Positions 27,992-38,600 of a stretch of 64,000 bases of DNA are shown piece by piece. Source of the stretch: Flavobacteriaceae bacterium (lineage in GTDB: Bacteria; Bacteroidota; Bacteroidia; Flavobacteriales; Flavobacteriaceae); the NCBI GenBank assembly GCA_031277535.1, contig JAITMD010000010.1, positions 62,001 through 126,000 on the forward strand, written 5' to 3'. A program made the position numbers and the translations under genes. The notes beneath the pieces are model-generated. The model was not told the DNA's origin and did not search any database. It saw only the letters and a program-made list of their open reading frames with translations. How positions within the stretch are numbered: position 1 is the first letter of the stretch; each line of letters starts with the position of its first letter.

Positions 27992-28945
27992 TTAACACCC
28001 TACAGCTGCTATAGCTGCTACTGCCTTTAATTCTTTACATTCTTCCCCTGTACACGGCTGAGAAAGATATAATGTAGGACGAGTCATATTATAATGAAAA
28101 GATGTTTCTAATATCAAATCCAATTTTCCATCTTGATTTAAATCTCCAGCAAATAAAATACCCCCTGGCATAGCATCATCTGTAAACGGACATGAATACA
28201 ATAAAGTCGTACTTTTTGAAGTTCCTTCATTTACCAGAATATACAAGCGATAATCTTTTACTTCATAAACATACATTGGCAAACTTTCTCCATCTGTGTT
28301 AGCTAAATCCGCAGAAGAAATATCCAGCTTTTTCTTCTTTCCTGTAGCAAACAAGGTATACTCTTTTCCTTTAAAAGTAAAAGTAACTTCATCTCCTGGA
28401 TAAACATATGCTGGTAATTCTTCTTTTACATCTACTGTTCCCACTTTAACGCCAGTACCTTTAGTAAAAAAGTATTGATATGCCTTTCCATTTTCCACAA
28501 AAACCTCTTTACCAGTATATTCGCCATCCTCTTCGTCCAGCACAACATCATACACCATTTTAGTTAAAGGTGTCGCCTTAGCAACAACCCTTTTTTTTCC
28601 ATCCTTCAAAAGACCTAACCACTGTTTGTTGATTACCTCATCACTAACCTCATCTCCATGAAAAGTACCAATTGTCAGCATTTCTTCTTTAAAGCGAAAC
28701 ACCTCCTCATCCTTATCAAAGTAAGCCTCCTCTTCAGCTATAAAGGCATTTTTTTGATCTAAATCCGAAGCAAAAACCTCAAATCCCTCGTTGTCTTTTC
28801 CCATACTCACAAACAAAGGATCCTTCTCCTCTTTCACTGTTTCCATTACTACAGTAGGAGCTTTTTCCTCTTTTTTATCCTTACAAGAAAGTACTCCAAC
28901 AGCCAAAAAAGCTAAAGTTACTATACTTAAAAATCTTCTTTTCAT
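27992..28945 (-). CDS. Putative lipoprotein with FG-GAP-like calcium loop
   Basis: 317 residues from the ATG at 28945; the frame extends further upstream but adds 21 residues that break the signal peptide. The signal peptide ends in a lipobox (GVLSC), followed by a charged Lys/Glu linker. The last third has DLNQDGKLDLIL, a calcium-binding loop as in FG-GAP/integrin repeats, and then a Cys-containing tail (CTGEECKEL, ending GC). The middle is beta-rich with no name I can give. Probably periplasmic or surface-attached. Single-gene unit. Confidence 0.65.
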   Translation of the reverse strand: MKRRFLSIVTLAFLAVGVLSCKDKKEEKAPTVVMETVKEEKDPLFVSMGKDNEGFEVFASDLDQKNAFIAEEEAYFDKDEEVFRFKEEMLTIGTFHGDEVSDEVINKQWLGLLKDGKKRVVAKATPLTKMVYDVVLDEEDGEYTGKEVFVENGKAYQYFFTKGTGVKVGTVDVKEELPAYVYPGDEVTFTFKGKEYTLFATGKKKKLDISSADLANTDGESLPMYVYEVKDYRLYILVNEGTSKSTTLLYSCPFTDDAMPGGILFAGDLNQDGKLDLILETSFHYNMTRPTLYLSQPCTGEECKELKAVAAIAAVGC

Positions 28946-29018
28946 ACAACTATTTTTATCAAGATACCTCTCTATACAACGCAAAAATAAGTAATTACCA
29001 CCAAACAAAAATCAATGA

Positions 29019-29047
29019 AAATAGGGAAGTTTTCAGCCTCCCTATTT
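29019..29047 (-). terminator. Terminator after the hotdog thioesterase gene
   Basis: 8-bp stem AAATAGGG/CCCTATTT (29019-29026, 29040-29047) 24 nt past the stop codon. Confidence 0.6.
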
Positions 29048-29071
29048 CCTATTATCTTTTCTCAAATATTC

Positions 29072-29530
29072 TTACTCCTCTTTTAATCGAATCGCTAATA
29101 TCTCTCCTGTAGCACATACTACCTCATTAGCACTCAATGTCATATCTACCCATATTTTGCGACCTTCTATACTTCTCAACTTCCCTTTTAGCACTAACTC
29201 TACCCCCATAGGAGTCATCGCTTTAAAATCAACTTTCAAAGACGCTGTTACACAACGCACAGGTATAGGAGTTTCTTCCATAGGGATTCCCTCTGTACTA
29301 CACACAAATACTGCTGCAGATCCCGTACCATGGCAGTCCAGTAAAGATGCTATCAATCCTCCATAAACACTACCAGGCAATGCTGTATATTTCGCATCAG
29401 GAGTAAAACGCGCAATGGTTTCCTCTCCTTCCAAATATGTTTTTAATTGATGGCCTTCTTGATTATTCTTTCCACACCCAAAACAATGAGCTAAATTTTC
29501 TGAATATAAATCTTGTATTGCTTTTTTCAT
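29072..29530 (-). CDS. PaaI-family (hotdog) thioesterase
   Basis: 152 residues. CFGCGKNNQEGHQL near residue 16 is the Cys-rich start common in this subgroup. The hotdog helix motif is GSVYGGLIASLLDCHGTGSAA, where the central Asp takes the place of the family catalytic acid. It should hydrolyse an acyl-CoA thioester, but the substrate is unknown. Upstream and downstream genes are unrelated, so there is no pathway context. Confidence 0.8.
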   Translation of the reverse strand: MKKAIQDLYSENLAHCFGCGKNNQEGHQLKTYLEGEETIARFTPDAKYTALPGSVYGGLIASLLDCHGTGSAAVFVCSTEGIPMEETPIPVRCVTASLKVDFKAMTPMGVELVLKGKLRSIEGRKIWVDMTLSANEVVCATGEILAIRLKEE

Positions 29531-29713
29531 AATGAATTAGTTGAATTTAATATTACAATATAAGTTTTTATTATTGAATAGAAAGATCAATAAATTTGTC
29601 TTTTATTTTATTTCATTTACTCATACAAAGAAACGGTCTTTAGAAAAACAAGCACCATTACAAACAATTGAAATTCATTGTGCTATTAAAAAATTATAGA
29701 CAAATAACTTAAT

Positions 29714-30709
29714 CTATTTCATCAACTCCTCAAAAGTCACTTGCAACATTAAATATGCATTTTGATATGCATCCCTATCAATTGATTCTATAGCTTGTTG
29801 CATCAAAGCTGATTCGTTAACAAAAAATTGATGACGATACTGTCCTTTTTGTGTCTCCAAATTGCTGTTTTTGACATTGAATCCTGCAATATCTACATAT
29901 CCTTCTGCATTGACATACAACTGTTTAAACTCTTCTAAATACACAGATGCCATCACTAAATTAGCTTCTTGTAAAAAGGTATGTATTTTGTACAATAAAA
30001 TATGCGGATAGCTATTATCGTTAGCAGTTCCTATTTCTTCAATTTGTTTTCTTTTGTACTTCTCATTTTTAAAGGTCAAGTGATTGGGAAACAAATCTTC
30101 ACGGGTAGTATATACTTTATCTATATAATTGATAAACTCTTTTTTTAGTGCGGTTGGCAATTGATGCAAGCGTTTATTCAAATCTGATTTACTTATACTA
30201 ATTTCACAACTTCCCAAAACTGTAGGCTTACATTTAAAGGTAAAATGATAAATATACTTTTGATTGTCATATAAGACAATATATGATAAAGGCATCTTTT
30301 CACCGTGTTTTAAAGAACAATAAAACAACGGAATAAATACTGCTTGAATATCATCTTCTTCTTTAAACCATATTCCTTCTTCATAAAACATCAACATTTC
30401 ATTGGCAAACTTTTTATCCTCATAGATAGCAGTTACAACTCCTTCATCATTTGTTAATTTAGCGACAACAGCTGTAGGCGCTCCTATTTTAGGGAATAGT
30501 CGCTTCATATCATAATTGTTACAAGCGGCATCTACACGGACATATAGTGTATTTTCCCCTGTGAGGTCTTCCCATGTTTTAACTGTACTTGTGACATCTG
30601 GTTCATGATTTTGACCTATTGCAAAAGAAGACAATAATAAAAATAATATACTCCATGCACTTAGTTTCAAATGCAATTTAATCGAACTATTTTCTTTATT
30701 ACTATTCAT
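29714..30709 (-). CDS. Hypothetical exported protein
   Basis: 331 residues. Residues 1-12 are polar, then a hydrophobic segment (about 13-32) ends in SFAIGQ, so a signal peptide is likely. The mature part is soluble with several helices in its second half (LHQLPTALKKEFINYIDKVY, then LYKIHTFLQEANLVMASVYL). It has a few cysteines (CNNYDM, FYCS, FKCKPT, GSCEIS) that could form disulfides in the periplasm. I do not recognise the family. It is separated from cvfB by about 150 nt including that operon's terminator. Confidence 0.6.
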   Translation of the reverse strand: MNSNKENSSIKLHLKLSAWSILFLLLSSFAIGQNHEPDVTSTVKTWEDLTGENTLYVRVDAACNNYDMKRLFPKIGAPTAVVAKLTNDEGVVTAIYEDKKFANEMLMFYEEGIWFKEEDDIQAVFIPLFYCSLKHGEKMPLSYIVLYDNQKYIYHFTFKCKPTVLGSCEISISKSDLNKRLHQLPTALKKEFINYIDKVYTTREDLFPNHLTFKNEKYKRKQIEEIGTANDNSYPHILLYKIHTFLQEANLVMASVYLEEFKQLYVNAEGYVDIAGFNVKNSNLETQKGQYRHQFFVNESALMQQAIESIDRDAYQNAYLMLQVTFEELMK

Positions 30710-30802
30710 CCTTTTCTTCTTTAGTACACTTTAAAATTGGAGCTTAAATGTAGAAAAATAGATTTAGATAAACTAATCGAAGGAAACAAGAAATAGAAAA
30801 CA

Positions 30803-30841
30803 AAAAAGCAGTAAACCTATAGAATAGATTTACTGCTTTTT
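30803..30841 (-). terminator. Terminator of the dnaX-cvfB unit
   Basis: 13-bp stem AAAAAGCAGTAAA/TTTACTGCTTTTT (30803-30815, 30829-30841), 22 nt past the cvfB stop. Confidence 0.85.
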
Positions 30842-30862
30842 CATATATGTTCAAGAGAGAAG

Positions 30863-31690
30863 CTACACTAAGTAAATTCCTTCTTCTTTAATCTCTATTT
30901 TCTTTTCTTTATACAACATCCCCACTGCTTTTTTAAACATTTTTTTACTCATATTTAAAACAGTTTTAATATCTTCTGGATGGCTATTATCTGTTAGTCC
31001 TAAGAATCCATTGTTTTGTGCCAAAGCCTCAATCACAACATCCACACTTTCAACCATTCCTGAAAAACCTACTTTTTTACGACTTACATCAATCTTCCCA
31101 TCTTCACGAATATTCTTAATATAACCAATGATACGATCTCCTGTACGGAAGTCTTCAAACACTTCGTTTTGATACATCAATCCTTTATGTTTTTCATTGA
31201 TAATAACATTGATTCCTAATTCTGTTATATGAGAAACAATCAGCTCTACCTCTTCTCCTATACTTACTGTAATATCCTTATTATCTAGAAACTGATTTAA
31301 CTTACTTGATCCTACCAAACGATTACTCTTTGGATCCAGATACATATGAATTAAATAACGCTTACCTTCTTGCATTGGACGTGCTTGTTCTCTAAATGGA
31401 ACAAACAGGTCTTTTTCCAATCCCATATTTACAAATGCACCAACCTCATTAACATAACTTACTTTCAACAAAGCAAATTCATTGATATATATAAATGGTT
31501 CCAAGGTAGTGGCAACCAAACGTTCTTCTTGATCAAGGTACACAAATACAACCATTTCATCTCCAAAAGAATATTGCTCTGGTACATATTTGTTTGGCAA
31601 TAAGATATCTATTTCTCCATCTGTTAAAAACAACCCTACACTTGTAGCTCTTGCTATCTTTAACGTATTATCATCTCCTATTTTTATCAT
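30863..31690 (-). CDS. CvfB/YitL family S1-like RNA-binding protein
   Basis: 275 residues. The N-terminal S1-like domains carry LFLTDGEIDILLPNKYVP and EVGAFVNMGLEKDLFVPF; a third S1 repeat follows with LGINVIINEKHKGLMYQNEVF and GYIKNIREDGKIDVS. The last about 60 residues form a winged-helix-like end. This is the CvfB layout. In Staphylococcus CvfB affects virulence expression through RNA binding; in Bacteroidota the role is unknown. It starts 21 nt after the dnaX tau stop and probably shares that transcript. Confidence 0.88.
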   Translation of the reverse strand: MIKIGDDNTLKIARATSVGLFLTDGEIDILLPNKYVPEQYSFGDEMVVFVYLDQEERLVATTLEPFIYINEFALLKVSYVNEVGAFVNMGLEKDLFVPFREQARPMQEGKRYLIHMYLDPKSNRLVGSSKLNQFLDNKDITVSIGEEVELIVSHITELGINVIINEKHKGLMYQNEVFEDFRTGDRIIGYIKNIREDGKIDVSRKKVGFSGMVESVDVVIEALAQNNGFLGLTDNSHPEDIKTVLNMSKKMFKKAVGMLYKEKKIEIKEEGIYLV

Positions 31691-31711
31691 AACTCTTCTT
31701 CTATCTTATAA

Positions 31712-33465
31712 TTATTTGAATTCTAAATCAAACACTTCTTTTAGTAATTCCATAGTAGGATTTACATTTACAAAGTGTTCAAACTTATCTTTTGTGTCAA
31801 ATACTTTTTTAACGAGTTGTATTTCCTCGTTTACATTTATTTTAATCTCTAAGTCGTAGTTTTTAAGTTTACGTCTCAGATGATTTGCTAAATCTGCTTG
31901 TTGTTCGCTAAAACTAAGCCTAGACCCTTCATTTGGTAATTCTAAATGAATATGTACTCCTTTTAAAACTGGAATAGTCATTCCCATTAACGAATACATC
32001 AACATCAAACCATTTCTTCCCATCTTATCCGCATACCACTCCCATTCAATCATAAGCTGTTCAAAACTAAATGCTTCTCTTGGTAAATCATTAGGATTAA
32101 CAATTACCTTTTCCAATGAAGATTCGAGATCTTTCTTTGCCCTAATACTATTTAGAGACAAAGCTGAAATCCTCTTCTCTGGCGTTGGAACAGTGCCAAT
32201 TGATGAAAATTCTTGTTCTACAACAGGTAAATTCTCTTGTTCTACTACCTGAGTTACTTGTTGCTGTATAGTAAAAGAAGAAGGAGATATTGTTTGTACA
32301 GGAACTTGTTGACTAATTGTTACTACAGGCTGTTCTACTGATTGATCTACCAGAGCCAGACGTAATAAATCTGCTGCTATTATGAATTGCTTATCTTTTT
32401 TTTTTCGCCTTCAAAAACTAAAGACGCCAACTGCATTAAACACAATTCTACTAATAGACGTTGATTTAGACTTGCTTTATATTTCAACTCACAATCTGTT
32501 GCAATCTCTATTCCTTGTAATAAAAAGCCCATAGAGGTTCTATTAGCTTGCATACTGAATTGTTGTCTCCCTTCGTTTCCTATATCTAAAAGATTAACTG
32601 TTTCTGGTGTTTTACACACCATCAAATCTCTAAAATGCGAAGCTATACCACTCACAAAATGATGTGCATCAAAACCTTTAGCTAAAATATCGTCGAAAGC
32701 TAATAACAAGACTGGTATATTACCTGCCAAAATTAAATCTGTAATTCGAATATAATATTCAAAATCAAGTACGTTTAAATTTTCTGCTACAGCTTGACGC
32801 GTTAAATTACGTCCACAGTAAGATACAACACGGTCAAAAATAGATAATGCATCACGCATAGCTCCATCAGCTTTTTGAGCAATAATTCTCAAAGCTTCCT
32901 CTTCATATGTGATTCCTTGACTACGTGCAACTTCTGCCAAATAAGCAGCTGCATCTGCAATTGTGATTCGCTTGAAATCAAAAATTTGACAACGAGAAAG
33001 AATCGTTGGAATAATCTTATGTTTTTCTGTCGTTGCTAAAATAAAAATAGCATGACGTGGTGGTTCTTCTAAAGTTTTTAAAAAAGCATTAAATGCTGAA
33101 GCAGACAACATATGCACCTCATCAATGATATAAACTTTATACTTTCCTGTTTGAGGAGGAATACGTACCTGATCAATTAAATTACGAATATCATCTACAG
33201 AGTTATTCGATGCTGCATCTAATTCAAAAACATTAAATGCAAAATCCTCATTTGGGTCATCGTAACCTTCTTGATTTATTTTGCGTGCCAATATACGTGC
33301 ACAAGTCGTTTTTCCTACTCCTCTTGGTCCTGTAAACAATAACGCTTGCGCCAAATGATTACTCTCAATTGCATTAACTAATGTATTGGTAATCGCTTGC
33401 TGTCCCACAACATCTTTAAATGTCTGTGGTCTATATTTGCGGGCTGATACTATAAACTGTTCCAT
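31712..33465 (-). CDS. dnaX: DNA polymerase III subunit tau/gamma, with a -1 frameshift at an A10 tract
   Basis: Read to the first stop (32380) it encodes a 361-residue gamma form with the clamp-loader ATPase: Walker A GPRGVGKTT (46-54), Walker B IIDEVHM and sensor ATTEKHKIIPTILSRC, plus domain III. On the minus strand positions 32405-32396 are ten A residues read GAA AAA AAA AAG, which contains A AAA AAG in the E. coli dnaX slippery phase. A -1 slip gives GAT AAG CAA..., open without stops to 31712, through a Gln/Val-rich linker and a conserved tau C-terminus. The whole gene is then exactly 585 codons (584 residues). The usual zinc-binding cysteines between Walker A and the DAASNN motif are absent. 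Confidence 0.9.
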
Positions 33466-33512
33466 ATTTTTTGTCTTAGCACAAAGGTAATCTAATTTTT
33501 AGAAAGCGAAAA

Positions 33513-34208
33513 TTATTCTCTTAGCTCAGAAGGAAAAAACTCTGTGTCCTTCACTTTAGCTTCCCATTGTTTTGCTAAGTCTTTAAACTTAATAGCAGGT
33601 TTTCCATTAGATTGTTGTAGCTCATAACGGAAAAACAAATATTGTAGCTGTGTTTCAATATAAAAATCATTCAAATCTTCATCTGGATGATATTCCGATT
33701 TTAGATTTAAACTAAAAGTTCTTGCTGTTGTATTAGACCAAAAAGCAGTCCATCCACTTCTAAACTCTTTAATCAATTGATATGTTGTCTGTCCTGTTTC
33801 TCGATGGATTAACTTAATAAGAATCTTACCATCATTACGAGATAGTTTTTTCAGACGTTCTTTGAATTGCTCTTCCAAATAGGCTTGTGCGCGTTTAATA
33901 TATACACGTTTTTCTCTATTAGTCTTCATTTTTTCCAAATTGCTATTCAGTATCATTAAATTATCCGCAGTAGCTTTTGCATAAGGATATACTCTTCGAA
34001 TACGATTGCGAAGAATATTCATATCTTTCTTGTACTGAATTTCTTTATTATCAAAACCTATATATATTTCAGGGATAGAATACTCTTGTATAGTATCTCC
34101 ATCAATAATAATTTGATGCTGTATATCTGGTACAGGTACAAGCTTCTTCTCTTGAGAAAAACCAAGAAAAGTAGTTAATAAAGCGCAAAGAAGTAAACCG
34201 TTTTTCAT
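33513..34208 (-). CDS. DUF4294 domain-containing exported protein
   Basis: 231 residues from the ATG at 34208; the extension to 34226 would start at TTG. The signal peptide MKNGLLLCALLTTFLGFSQ is clear. The body matches DUF4294: DGDTIQEYSIPEIYIG near the start, then RNRIRRVYPYAKATADNL and the later LIKEFRSGWTAFWSNTTA. Function is unknown; the family is restricted largely to Bacteroidota. It lies upstream of dnaX on the same strand and is divergent from the M42 peptidase gene. Confidence 0.87.
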   Translation of the reverse strand: MKNGLLLCALLTTFLGFSQEKKLVPVPDIQHQIIIDGDTIQEYSIPEIYIGFDNKEIQYKKDMNILRNRIRRVYPYAKATADNLMILNSNLEKMKTNREKRVYIKRAQAYLEEQFKERLKKLSRNDGKILIKLIHRETGQTTYQLIKEFRSGWTAFWSNTTARTFSLNLKSEYHPDEDLNDFYIETQLQYLFFRYELQQSNGKPAIKFKDLAKQWEAKVKDTEFFPSELRE

Positions 34209-34287
34209 TCCTATAAATATACTCAAAATTAATCTATTTTCTTAATTTGATACCTTTCTATTGAGTAAATTAGCAAAAAATAAAATC

Positions 34288-35379
34288 ATGAGTACAAACA
34301 CAATTCTAACAAATGAGTCAATGCGTTTTTTAGAGACTTATTTGAACAATACATCTGCAACAGGACATGAAGTAAATGGGCAAAAGCTGTGGATGGAATA
34401 CTTAAAACCTTATGTTGATACTTTTATTACCGATACTTATGGAACAGCTGTCGGTATTATTAATCCAGACGCTCCGTATAAAGTAGTTATTGAAGGGCAT
34501 GCTGATGAAATCTCTTGGTATGTAAAATACATTACTGAAGATGGCTTTATTCATGTAGTACGCAATGGAGGAAGTGATCATATGATTGCACCGTCTAAAA
34601 GAGTACACATTCATACTAAAAAAGGAATTATAGAAGGTGTATTTGGTTGGCCTGCTATCCACATCAGAAATAGAGCAGGAAAAGAGGAACAGCCTAAAAT
34701 AGAAACAAACTTTATAGATGTTGGTTGTGATACTCGTGCTGAAGTAGAAGCATTAGGCATTTACAATGGTTGTGTTATTACTTATCCTGATACCTTCACC
34801 ATCTTAAATGGCAATCGTTTTGTATGTCGAGCAATTGACAATAGAATAGGTGGTTTTATGATTGCAGAAGTAGCACGTCTATTAAAAGAAAATAGCAAAA
34901 CCTTACCTTTTGGATTATACATTGTAAACGCGGTACAAGAAGAAGTTGGTTTGCGTGGAGCAGAAATGATTACACAAACAATAAAACCTAACGTTGCTAT
35001 TGTAACTGATGTGTGTCATGATTCTCATACTCCTATGGTAGAAAAAAATATTGAAGGAGATAACAAAATCGGAAATGGCCCAGTAATTGGTTATGCACCT
35101 GCTATTCAAAATAATTTACGTCAATTAATTGAAGATACTGCTGAAACAAACCATATACCTTTTCAACGTAATGCGATGAGTAGAGTAACAGGTACAGATA
35201 CTGATGCTTTTGCTTACAGCAATGGAGGTGTTGCTTCAGCTTTAATATCTCTACCTTTACGCTACATGCATACAACCGTAGAAATGGTACATAAACACGA
35301 TGTAGAAAATACAATCAAATTAATCTATGAAACACTTCTACAAATTGAAAATGGAGAAACGTTTTCATATTTCAAGTAG
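34288..35379 (+). CDS. M42 family metallopeptidase (glutamyl aminopeptidase/endoglucanase-like)
   Basis: 363 residues from the ATG at 34288; the earlier TTG reading is rejected. Di-zinc M42 ligand motifs are visible: VIEGHADEISW, RAIDNRIGGF (Asp bridging), NAVQEEVGLRGA (catalytic Glu), VTDVCHDSHTP, and YMHTTVEMVHKHD with the last His. It should remove N-terminal residues from peptides in the cytoplasm. No signal peptide is present. Old 'endoglucanase' labels for this family are misannotations. Single-gene unit with a strong terminator. Confidence 0.92.
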   Translation: MSTNTILTNESMRFLETYLNNTSATGHEVNGQKLWMEYLKPYVDTFITDTYGTAVGIINPDAPYKVVIEGHADEISWYVKYITEDGFIHVVRNGGSDHMIAPSKRVHIHTKKGIIEGVFGWPAIHIRNRAGKEEQPKIETNFIDVGCDTRAEVEALGIYNGCVITYPDTFTILNGNRFVCRAIDNRIGGFMIAEVARLLKENSKTLPFGLYIVNAVQEEVGLRGAEMITQTIKPNVAIVTDVCHDSHTPMVEKNIEGDNKIGNGPVIGYAPAIQNNLRQLIEDTAETNHIPFQRNAMSRVTGTDTDAFAYSNGGVASALISLPLRYMHTTVEMVHKHDVENTIKLIYETLLQIENGETFSYFK

Positions 35380-35400
35380 TAACAATGTTAATGATAAAAG

Positions 35401-35438
35401 ACAAAAGGGTATTGCAATGCAATACCCTTTTGTTTTTT
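35401..35438 (+). terminator. Terminator after the M42 peptidase gene
   Basis: Perfect 14-bp stem ACAAAAGGGTATTG/CAATACCCTTTTGT (35401-35414, 35419-35432) plus a T tract. Confidence 0.92.
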
Positions 35439-35600
35439 ATCACTCAATATCTGTCTAAATGATTCTATTTATATGATCTCCTTCCATCATTCATTACTAC
35501 TATAATAATTTCTAACATCTTATAATATCAAAATTAAGTTTTCAAAAACAACTTGTCTTTTAAAACAGATGAGAATCATATCTTTTCGGCAAAAAACAAA

Positions 35601-35629
35601 AAAAGCCGCTCCACAAGGGAACGGCTTTT
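35601..35629 (-). terminator. Terminator after secDF
   Basis: AAAAGCCG and CGGCTTTT (35601-35608, 35622-35629) with inner TCC/GGG pairing, 23 nt past the secDF stop. Confidence 0.8.
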
Positions 35630-35651
35630 ACTATATTAAAAAAGAGTCAAC

Positions 35652-38600
35652 TTATTTCACTTCTTCAGCAACAAGCAATTCTTCTTGTGCTTCTTTGTGA
35701 CGTCTTTCAATTTCTTCTTTATCTTTTCTTGGCATAGTATCAACTAATACTGGAGTAGCTAAGAATAATGAAGAGTAAGTACCTACAATAATACCAATCA
35801 ACATAGCAAAGATAAATCCTCTAATTGAATCACCTCCAAAGATGAACATAATCAATAATACTAAGATTAATGTCAATGATGTATTAATTGTTCTTGATAA
35901 AGTAGTATTTACTGAATCATTAACGATTTTATTGAAATCACCTTTTGTTTTTCCAGCAATGTACTCACGTACACGGTCAAATACAATTACGGTATCATTC
36001 ATTGAGTAACCAATTACTGTCAAGATTGCAGCAATAAAGTGTTGGTCAATCTCCATATGCCAAGGCATAAATTTGTAAGTAAGAGAATAAATACCTAATA
36101 CAAATACAACGTCATGCGCAACAGATACAATAGCTCCTAAAGAATATTGCCATTTACGGAACGAAATAATCAAGTAAACGAAAATAGCAGCCATTGAACC
36201 TAATACAGCCCAGTATGCATTTTGTTTTACGTCTTTCGCAACACTTGGTCCGATTTTAGACGCTTGAATAATCCCTTCTGTTTTACCTTCTGTAGCATTT
36301 ACAAATTGTTCGTAAGTAATAGGACTTGAGTAGTATCCTTTTAAACCATCATATAATTTCTGATTTACTTCTTGATCCACTGCTGCACCTTCTTCTTCTA
36401 CTTTATATTTAGTTGTAATCTTCAACTGTTCTTTGTTACCAAATACTTTAGCTTCAACATTTACCCCAAATACTTCTCCTAATTTTTCACTAACTGCGTT
36501 TGCTTCAACTGGTTTATCAAATTTCACTTGGAAAGTTCTACCTCCAACAAAATCTGTTCCCTGATCAAATCCATTAACAAAGAAAGAAGCAAAAGAAACA
36601 ACTACAATGATTAATGATAATCCGTAAGTAAACTTCTTAATTTTCAAGAAATCAAAATGGAAGTTTGTGAACCAATTTTTAGTAATATTTGTGCAGAAAG
36701 CTAAACTTCTACCAGCTTTAACATCTCTATCCATAAAGATACGAGCAATAAAGATTGATGTAAACAATGAAGTAGCAATACCAATTAATAAAGTAGTAGC
36801 AAATCCTTTAATAGGTCCTGAACCAAAAGCAAATAAGATAACCCCTGTTAAAATGTGTGTTACGTTTGCATCAACGATTGGACGCATAGCACCATGCCAA
36901 CTATAAGACTCCTTAATTGTTTCTGCCAAGCTCATCCCCTTACGCAGACATTCTTTTGCTCGTTCAGAGATAATGATATTTGCATCTACTGCTGTACCCA
37001 TTGTTAATACGATACCCGCAATACCTGGTAAAGTCAATACTGCACCTAAACTTGCTAAAATACCAAACATGAATAGTAAGTTTGCCAACAAAGCAACGTT
37101 TGCATACCATCCAGCTCTACCATAGTAGAATGCCATCCAAGCTGCAACTATAATTAAACCAGCAATAGAAGATAACATACCTGCATCAATTGCTTGTTGT
37201 CCTAATGATGGCCCTACAATTTCTGACTGAACAATATCGGCACCTGCTGGTAATTTACCAGCACGTAAAATATTAGCTAAGTCTTTTGCATCAGCAACTG
37301 TAAAGTCTCCTGAAATAGAAGATCTACCACCCGCAATTGCACCATTTGTTACCCCTGGAGCAGAATATACTACATTATCTAAAACAATAGCAATATTAGA
37401 CTGTTCTGTAAAAGCTTTCCCAGTCATTTCTTCCCAAGTCTTCGCTCCTTTAGGGCTCATTTGCATTCCTACAACTGGGCGACCAAAGTTATCATACTCA
37501 TCTTGAGCACCTGTAATTACACTACCACTTAATGGAGCAATTCCTTCGCGGTTTGTTTTTAATGCATATAACTCAACTAAGTCAGGCATTTTTTTCGATG
37601 GTTTACCCCATACGAAACGTGCATATTTCTGATCTGTAGGTAATAAATTACGTACATCATCTCTTTTCAAGAAAGCATTTACTTTAGCAGTATCTTTCGT
37701 TTGAACAAAGCCTAAAATTGAGCTTCCTGGTTGTCCACCCATCACTAAACTAAACAATGGACCAAAGTCTTGTTTGTTTTCTGCTACAGCTGTAGAATCT
37801 TTTTTAGCAGTTCCTAATAAAGCATCAACATCAGCTTTCTTACCATCTGTTGCTTTAGTTTTAGCTTCTTCTTTTACTGGAGTTTGAACAACAGCTTTTT
37901 CTGTAGTTCTTAAATGCTCATTAGCTGCTTGTAAGAAACCTCCAATTTGTTCAATTTTATACGTTTCCCAAAACTCTAATTGAGCTGTACTTTGTAATAA
38001 GTTTTTGATACGATCTACATCCTTTGCTCCTGGTAATTCCACTAAGATACGTCCTGTGTCACCTAACATTTGAATGTTCGGTTGAGATACACCAAATTTA
38101 TCGATACGCTCTCTGAATACGCGGTAAGCACTTTCAATAGATTCTTTTACTTTTTTGTCAAGGATAGACTTTACTTGGCTATCTGACATATCGATTGTAA
38201 TCTCGCTTAAATTTCTGTTAGCAAAAATCTCTGGCGATGCAAGTTTTACTGTTCCTTTCGATTCTTTCTCAAAAGCAGTATAAAAAGCCTCTAAGTAACT
38301 TTGATTACCTTGACGCACTGACTCAGCCTCAGCTAAAGCCTTGTTGAAAACCGCATTCTTTGAATTATTAGCAAGACCTTTTAAAATGTCTTTAATTGAG
38401 ATCTGCAACGTTACGTTGATACCTCCCTCAAGATCCAAACCTTTGTTGATTTGTTTCGCTCTAACTTCATTAAAAGTCTGCCCTAAAAATACCTTTTGGT
38501 TACCAATAGAATCTAAAAAGTGTAGCTCCTTTTGAGAGTCACCCTTAGCAAAAGCTTTCGCTTTGTCTTCATAATGGTTGGTAACAAAGGTGAATGAAAG

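Noticed and set aside
31712..33465. dnaX split into two genes or a broken pseudogene
   Set aside because: The -1 frame is open without interruption and the codon count is exact; the second reading frame's apparent start is a TTG inside the tau coding sequence. A programmed or slippage frameshift explains it better.
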